NCBI RefSeq assembly: GCF_963576615.1
Contig: NC_088714.1
Span: 5,642,001 to 5,706,000, forward strand
Direction: 5' to 3'
DNA length: 64,000 nucleotides
Origin: Watersipora subatra
Lineage: Eukaryota > Bryozoa > Gymnolaemata > Cheilostomatida > Watersiporidae
The notes under the pieces are model-generated. The model did no database searches and was not told where the DNA came from. It was given only the letters and a program-made list of their open reading frames with translations. The position numbers were made by a program, and so were the translations under genes. Numbering within the stretch: the stretch's first letter is position 1; every line of letters starts with the position of its first letter. Below are positions 13,001 through 22,000 of the stretch, piece by piece.

Positions 13001-16000
13001 CAATAATTGTGGAACCCTGCAAGGCTAATGGTTGGTCCAGGGTTCGAATCCCATATGAAGCAATGTTTCCCCAACATCCAACCAGGCTTCAGACAGGCGA
13101 ACGGATGGACACAGCTCTTGCTATAGTGAAGATTTGAAGTAGCCGCTCGCTACCTAATTTTTATCTCTTTAGTCTGATCTCACTGTGCTGCTTCATTCAC
13201 GGTTCTTGCTGCCACTTATTGCTGCTTCCTCTTTATATTCCTTCTTAACTGTTGTAGCGTTGTTCATACATTCTTTTTGCTTACACTGACAGGAAGCCGA
13301 CCGAAGATGGTTCCCTACTACTTTGGTAGACTGTGCTGTTGCTGCCAAACATGTGGCTGTCGCCAGGTAGATGCGCTCGACTACTACACAGAAGAGGAGC
13401 GGAGGCTAGAAGCGAGCATTGAGAGGGAGAAGGTTAATGCCTTTCAGGAGTGTACCGGCATCGCTTTTATAATTTTTGAGTCTGAGGAGATGGCACACAA
13501 GTATGTACTGCTATAATATTTGTATTATCTTTGAGATGGAGGAAATGGCACACAAGTATGTACTGCTATAATATTTGTATTATATTTTAGTCTGAGGAGA
13601 TGGCACGCAAGTATGTACTGCTATAATATTTGTATTATATTTGAGATGGAGGAAATGACACACAAGTAGTTACTCCACTAGTCTGTACTATACTATATAC
13701 TAGTCTACAAGTATATACTATACTATATACTACTGTACTAGTCTATACTATACTATATACTACTTTACTAGTCTGTACTGTACTATATAATACTCCACTA
13801 GTCTGTACTATACTATATACTACTCTACTAGTCTATACTATACTATATACTACTCTACTAGTCTATACTGTATACTACTCTACTAGTCTGTACTATACTA
13901 TATACTACTCTACTAGTCTATACTTTACTATATACTACTATACTAGTCTGTACTATACTATATAGTACTCTACTAGTCTGTACTATTCTATATATTACTG
14001 TACTAGTCTTTACTCTACTATATAATACTCCACTAGTCTATACTATACTATATACTACTTTACTAGTCTGTACTGTACTATATAATACTCCACTAGTCTG
14101 TACTATACTATATACTACTCTACTAGTCTGTACTATACTGTATACTACTCTGCTAGTCTGTACTATACTATATACTAGTCTACTAGTCTATACTATACTA
14201 TATACTACTCCCTAGACTATACTTTGCTATGTACTATATAACTGGTCACAAAAAAAATCACCCTCCTTTCTACAGGATATACTACGACCACAATGGAGCA
14301 GTTTGCAGTCGAACCAAACCTCAGACATCCAGCATTACAAAGGAAGTCGGTGCCAATAACTGGGATGTGGAGTTTGCACCAGATCCTAATGATATATACT
14401 GGTGAGCTGTGCATCTGCAGTGTATACAATACATAGCCCGCAGTTCTCTTGTATTGTCCATTTATGACAAACTATTGGTATGAAAAAGAAATCAGTTGGT
14501 CTTTTATTTACACCTAATCTTGCGCATGGTACTTGTGGCTTTCACATGTGCAAATATTTATCTATACACTGTACTTAACGCATTTCTCTTATAAGACCAG
14601 TATACAATTTATTTCACTAGAGCTGCCTTCACTCTTTTTTGGAATTATCTACACTTTCAAAGAGCTCATATGACACAACATTCCAAACTTCTGAGGGCAC
14701 AGTTTATGCAAATGCAATTAGTAAGCATACAGCGGGTGGTACATGTCCTTTTAAAATGGCTATCAGGAGTTCATGGTTTGGCTACTTGGCTTGAATCTTT
14801 GCTCGCCTCTAGGCAGAACCTGTCTCTAAGCCCGTGTCTCTGGTGGCTCAGAGCTCTTATCATTAACGGGGGCCTTCTGGTTGTGCTCTTCTTTCTCACG
14901 ACTCCATCAGTGCTCCTCAACAACAAAGCACGCAGTGAAAAGAACTCCAACCTCAAGGTCAGTAGTACTCTTGTTTAGTTTGGCTAGAGTTCTCTCCGGT
15001 AATTCACGGACTGTCAGCACCTGGCGCTGTCCATATGACTAGTTCTGATGATTTGACTTGTTTTTTCAACTCGTGTCATGACACATTTTTCTTACAGTGG
15101 TAGGTTGAGAGGTGTGCCATTTTATGTTGGCACATTTACATAACTTATGAAAACAATACGAGTTCTAAGAACTGTGCTGCCTGCTATTGGCCACAGCAGG
15201 CTATGGCCTGCTATTGGCATTTATCCTTGATGAATGCAACGAATGCTTTCACGCAGGCTTCTGTAAGCGAGCATGCTTCTTACGTACGGTGGCTTAAAGC
15301 TGGAATTTCTACCAAGTGGCAGCTTCTGATCTAGCCAATAAGCTCAAAGCAATTTTTATTGTCATCACCAAATAGTCAGCAAAAATGTTAACTTTTATTC
15401 AGCGTTTTCTCTGATCATAGAATACCTTTTTCTTTGTTTCAGTTGAGTGACTGACATGAGCGCTAGGATATTCTGTACTTGTAGAATGACTGACATTAGC
15501 CTTAGTATATTGTGTACTTGTAGAGTGACTGACATGAGCATTAGGATATTGTGTACTTGTAGAGTCACTGATATTAGTGCTAGGATATTGTGTACTTGTA
15601 GAGTGACTGATATTAACCCTAGGATATTGTGTACTTGTAGAGTGACTGATATTAACCCTAGGATATTGTGTACTTGTAGAGTGACTGATATTAACCCTAG
15701 GATATTGTGTACTTGTAGAGTGACTGATATTAACCTTAGGATATTGTGTACTTGTAGAATGCTGTCCAGGCTCAGTTCTTACCAAGTCTCTTGCTTTGGT
15801 TCTTCAGTATAATGCTGCCTTACCTCGTCTTCTACTCTGACCAGTTCATAGGCCACTGGACTCGGTAGTCATTCTATTTTCATTTATTCTTTATAGCTAG
15901 TCTGCAACTTTCTCCATTTTTAAAGGTCCTATGATTCCATTTTTCTACAAGTCAATCCGTTAAATTTAGGTTGTTTTAAGAATTGTCTTCTTTTAACTAG

Positions 16001-19000
16001 CAGAAATAAATTCCACATGTGTATATGGACGTAGTTTGAATAAAAAACACTTACACCCTCGATCAGCCATTGGATGAAGTATGACTGAATTTAGGCCATA
16101 TTTTTATGGCAGCTGACCAATGCACTGGCAGAGTGCCAACTTTGTACATAGAAGAACTGTGTTTGGCTGATAGCCGAATATTTTAGTTATATTATTTAAT
16201 GAGACTAAATGAATGAACTGACAGGTTTTAGCCGTTCACAATAATGCATTAAATAGTCAGATATTGGGTGATTATCTGTAAAATTCTTGCTGTACAACAC
16301 AGTGTTGACAGATGATTTTACAGAAGTTTACATGTAGTTCTATATGACCTTAAAGTTTGGCAAACCTTGTTAAATAACATAATCATTTGTGCTTTTTGCT
16401 GTGCAACTTGCTATAAATTGTCCAGTTCAGTACAACCGGAGTGATAGAGCAGTTTTTGTGTAAATACTAGCCAAATGCCCGGCGTTGCTCGAGTAATAAA
16501 ATAATTACCGAACGGATTTGAGTAACTTATCTCTTATGATAGTTGTCTGACTTTTTACTAAAATGATAGCAGTGTTTGCAACCAGCTTAATAATTGTTAC
16601 GTTACGCGTAACGATCAACTGTGCTAGTTAATAACACTAAGTGCTTCACGTGTGAGTATTTTAACCAATATAACGAATGTCATCACAATTATTCAGTGCT
16701 GCGGCCAGTTCAATCATGGTAGTGTAGTGGTTTACAAACCTGGAGGTTCTAAGATCAAATCCTCTGCGAAGTGGATTTTTCATCCCTAGATTTTAATTAC
16801 TATAACTGTACACATTGACTAAACTTATATGATGGAGTCTACAAACAGCGAGAATGCAAATCTTTGTCTGTACAAATACCTGCTAGAATCTTGGAAAATA
16901 TATTCTTAAAATATAGATGTTATTGGCAGAAGTGCTGCGGTTGTGTTGTATGTGTGGGTGCAGCAGATTGGCGAGTGGTGCAAAACCTTACACTACTTTA
17001 TCCTTCGACACATGCAACAAACATCGTTTTCTACTTCGTGACACCAACATACTACATCCATCATCGTGTTTCAAATTATGTACCTTCTGTTACTATAACC
17101 TACAACTTGTTATCTCGACTCCTTCGCAATACGATTAGACTACTAACTTTGCAAACACATTTGTTCAACTCACTCAATAATTTCTGATTTGTCTTCTTTT
17201 TTTGTGTTGGCATGTAACGAAATACATCATTTTTTTGATGATTACTTATGCCAATAAAAGTTATGCATTCATACTACTTAGACTATACATTGGTGTCAGT
17301 AACTGTATCTATACAGCTACAGAGTATGTTCTGTGTGTACATTTAGACTATACTTTGGTGTCAGTAACTGTATCTATACAGCTACAGGTATGTTCTGTGT
17401 GTACATTTAGACTATACTCTGGTGTCAGTAACTGTATCTATTTAGCTACAGGGTATGTTCTGTGTGTACAGGACCAAGGAGCACCAGACAGTCATGAGAA
17501 AAACTTTCACATTTCTTCTACTTATGATAGTCATTTTGCCTTCTCTCGGACTTCCCAGTGCTAAAGCTTTCCTTGAGTATGCTTTTAACAATGAGAAACT
17601 CTCACAGCAGCTCCGGTGGGGGTAAGTTATTGTCTAGCCTGTTTCTAGTCTGTTATAGTAGACTAGATATGTATATCACATGTATGTCACGGTATGTATA
17701 CCACATGTATGTCACTGTATGTATATAACATGTATGTCACTGTATGTATGTCGCTGTATGTCACGGTATGTATATCACATGTATGTCACTGTATGTATAT
17801 CACATGTATGTCACTGTATGTATTTCACATGTATGTCACTGTATGTATGTCACTGCATGTATATCACATGTATGGCACTGATGTATGTCACTGTATGTAT
17901 GTCAAATGTATGTCACTGTATGTATGTCACTGTATGTATGTCACTGTTTGTCACGGTATGTATGTCGCTGTATGTCACGGTATGTATATCACATGTATGT
18001 CACTGTATGTATATCACATGTATGTCACTGTATGCATATCACATGTATGTCACTGTATGTATATCACATGCAGGTCACTGTATGTATATCATGTGTATAT
18101 CACTGTATGTATATCACATGTATGTCACTGTATGTATATCACAGGTATTTCAATGTATGTATGTCACTGTATGTATATCACATGGATGTCACCGTATGCA
18201 TATCAAATGTATGTCAATGTATGCATGTCACTGTATGTCCTACATATTAACGCCTATTTATGTCACCGTCACTCTACTTACCCATATGTACATATATTTC
18301 ACCATACCTAAACATATGCATGTGACGACAGTTACATCTACAAATCTCACCATACTTACATATTTCTACATGTTTGCCACTATACTTACACCTATGTATG
18401 TCACTAAATGTATCTATTTTAATTTTTAAAGTATTTTTATATGTATCTCACCATACCTACATATTTCTGCATATTTGCTAGCATACTTAACCTTATGTAT
18501 GTCACTATATGTATATATTAGTGTATGTATGTCACCTTACTTACCCATACACATGTCCCCATACTTGTACCTAGGTATGTCCAAACATACAAAAAGAGCT
18601 TCAGAGGCTCATCTTGCAGTGTGTATTGATAATCAGCAGTTGCCATAGCTAAGCTAACAAGTTGTTTTTGTAGATGCATATTCCTGCCAGGAAACAGCGC
18701 CTTTTTTGTTAACTATGTTATAACAAGTGCTTTCATAGGAAATGCCCTCACCCTCATCAGATTTCCAGAGTTGACTATGTATGTGCTGCGAATGCTGGCC
18801 GCGCGTTCAGCATATGAACAGTCAGCTGTCAGGAGGGTTAGTCTTCAGTCCTCGTATTTGCCTGCTGTCTGTTTTCTTTTAAACCAAGTTAATTTTTGGT
18901 TAAGAATCGCTAGCTATGAGTTGATGTAATTTGAACAAAAGACTGAGTATTTATTAAAGGTGCAGTCAGGAATGTGTGCAAACTACAATAACTAGATATT

Positions 19001-22000
19001 CATTACTAAATTTATTGACATTTTTCATCTATTTAATGTTCTCCATGCTGTCGTATCACCTCTAGAGATTCGGAGAGATTATTTTAATAACTAAATGTTA
19101 ATTGGCTACAGTAATACTAGTAACTGGGATATAGTAGTACTAGTAACTGGGATATATTACCACTAGTAACTGGGATATAGTAATACTAGTAACTGGGATA
19201 TAGTAGTACTAGTAACTGGGATATAGTAATACTAGTAACTGGGATATAGTAGTACTAGTAACTGGGATACAGTAATACTAGTAACTATTGTATAGTAGTA
19301 CTAGTAACTGGGATATAGTAGTACTAGTAACTGGGATATAGTAATACTAGTAACTGAGATATAGTAGTACTAGTAACTATAATGTAACTAGTTGAATGCC
19401 CAGTGTTGTGCGGGTAACAAAATAATTTCAGTAACTTGATGAATAACTCAATAAACTTGAGTAACTTACCTGGTAAGCTAGTCTAAACCTATTCTATAGT
19501 AAGAGTCAGGTCAGAAGCAAGCTTGATAAACATGGCTCGTGGTGATTAAGCTTAATCGAGCTTGGATTTTACTAAGTGCTTCAAGTGTGAGTAATTTAAC
19601 CGATGTAATGAATATGACCATGACTAATCCATTGTATTACAAGCAGCCTGTCTGGCTTAATGGGCAAGCTCGCTGCTTCCAGAACTGGAGATGCCAAGTT
19701 CAACTTCAGTACGAAGCGAATTTTTCATTCCCAAAACTTCATTGCTATAACTGGACAGACGTACAGGCGCTGAAATTTTTATATATAGAATGTACTAGTA
19801 TATAAAATTTAGCAGTGCTTGGAACTAAAATTAAAATGCTAATCATTTATGTGAAACAGTCTGTCTTCAAAGCACTACAGTTTTGTCAAATTTACAGGCA
19901 GTAATCTGGGAGTTCCAGTTTGGTCAGGAGTATGCATGGATGCTTTGTATATTTACTGTGGTAATGGCCTACAGTGTCATCAGCCCACTTGTCACTATAT
20001 TTGGTATGTATAATTTCACTCACTCATTTCTCATGTTCTAGCCCGAATAATTTCATGTATTTTCAGGTATAATTGTGTTGTCAAGGAAGGAGAGCACAAC
20101 TGCTGCTCGTATTGATTGATTACGGTATAATGCCTTTTGTCAACTTTTGGCTTTTGTACCATATAATGTTCTCTGATGCAAAAAACCTCCTATATTTACA
20201 GGATTGGTATATCTGATAGGCAAGTACTACATGGACAGGTACAACCTCTACTATGCCTATAAACCATCAAAGATAAATCATCACATCCACACGAGTGCCA
20301 TCAACTTTGTTATCATTTCCCTTATTATTCTTCAGTTCGTCATGCTCTTCTACAACACTATACAAACCAGTGAGTTTAGTATATCTGACAGGAAACTCTG
20401 GACAAGCTTTTAATTTATTTTAATTGGCTCCCAGACCAAGAAATTCTTTGTATTATTCTAAAATGATTATAATTTTGTGTACAATAGTACTATTTACAAA
20501 CCCACTGATTATATCACAATTGTACTATTTACAATTTTGTTATTGTACATTTGTAATATTGTATAAATGTACAATAGTACAATTGTAAACAGTACTATTG
20601 TACTATAGTACAACTTTGCGCACTATGTGATACAGTGGAAAACAATTGTCAGCTTCTGTTACCTGTTTAGCGCTGTCATGCTAGTTGAAATAAGACAATC
20701 ACACATCAGTCGTGCTGATCAGACATGAAACTCTTATCGTCAATAGTTCATTGTGAGATTATATACTGCCGCTATTGTTTATTTTGTTTTTATTTTTGAA
20801 CTTTGTGAAATTCCTGAATGGCCATTTGTCAAGATTAAGTGTAAATTTTGAGTTTTTTGACGGGAGGGCACTCAGTTGTCTCGTCAACTTTTTCAACTTA
20901 CTAAAAGAACAGCTGCTGAGTGTAAGTTGAGTTGTGAGCTTTTTGTTTTTAGGTTGGAGGCATGGCTTACCAATATTTTCTGGCTTCGTTGTATTTCTTT
21001 CACTTCTGCTCCTAGTCGGGAGACTTGTCTTTGGTTGGTTTAACAACTGGGCTCCTATCAAATACAGGGTGAGTCTTTCTAAACACTCACAGGCTTATTA
21101 TGAGTAATGAATAACTGAAATAAGACCTTTTGCTATTGCCAACCATGTCAGCGACTATGTTTCCATTATGTGGATGATGTGGACTTGGAGTTGTGCACAC
21201 ATTGAGTCACCACGTGATAAGTATTAGGAGTTGTGCACACATTGAGTCACCACGTGATAAGTATTGCAATTACCATTCGCATGTTGCAGATTAACGTAAC
21301 ATGTTAAAAATTGAGCAATTCTATGCCAGAGATCATAATCAAATCAAATATCAAAAGAGGATCAAATCAAAGGAAGAATGACTTGAATTTGGAAAATGTT
21401 TAAAATGGAATAGCTTGCACGGCATTTCCTCGCGCATCATTCGCAAGGAATCTTTTAATCTTTTGCAAGTATGAAACGTTCAATAAAAACTTGGGAATAA
21501 CAACACTCGCTCAACTTGCATGGTTTTGGCGTTTCCATCTTGCATATGATACAAATTTGTGGATTAACCTCGCCATGGAAATATAGTGTATCTGTGGGAC
21601 AAACATACGGATCAGTTGGAACAGACGAGTGATGATGACCAATTAAGATACCGCTGAGTGGAGAGAGATTTTGTTATTAGTCTTCTTTGTAGCATCAAGT
21701 TTTTCAAATGGCAAACAATTTTACAGGTTTGCATTGTTACTAACCGTCTGCAGTTTATTTATGTGCTACTCGGCGTTGCCCGGGTAATACAAAAGTCTTT
21801 GGACAGAAAATTGATTTGTATTTAATATATAATAACATTTGTCATTCTAACTTTCAAACTACATATCATGAGAGAAGTGTTTTGTATAGTTGAAATAAAT
21901 TAAGAAAAAAATAAAACAACTGTAACTTTCAAGCTATTAGTCTGGCACATTGCCAATGCAAAATTCTACTCAGCTAATTAATAGCAGAGCCATATAGTTT

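Noticed and set aside
15399..15812. 121- and 128-codon frames over the 39-bp array
   Set aside because: Same artefact: repeat period divisible by three, open on both strands. The true coding exon here starts at 15,770 in a different frame.
17680..18429. 249-codon His/Cys/Tyr-rich frame
   Set aside because: Translation of a TATGTCACTG minisatellite; two other frames are equally open, and it lies between TMEM63 exons 11 and 12.
17670..18560. CRISPR-like regularly spaced repeats
   Set aside because: Units are directly adjacent without unique spacers, and the context is a spliced animal gene.
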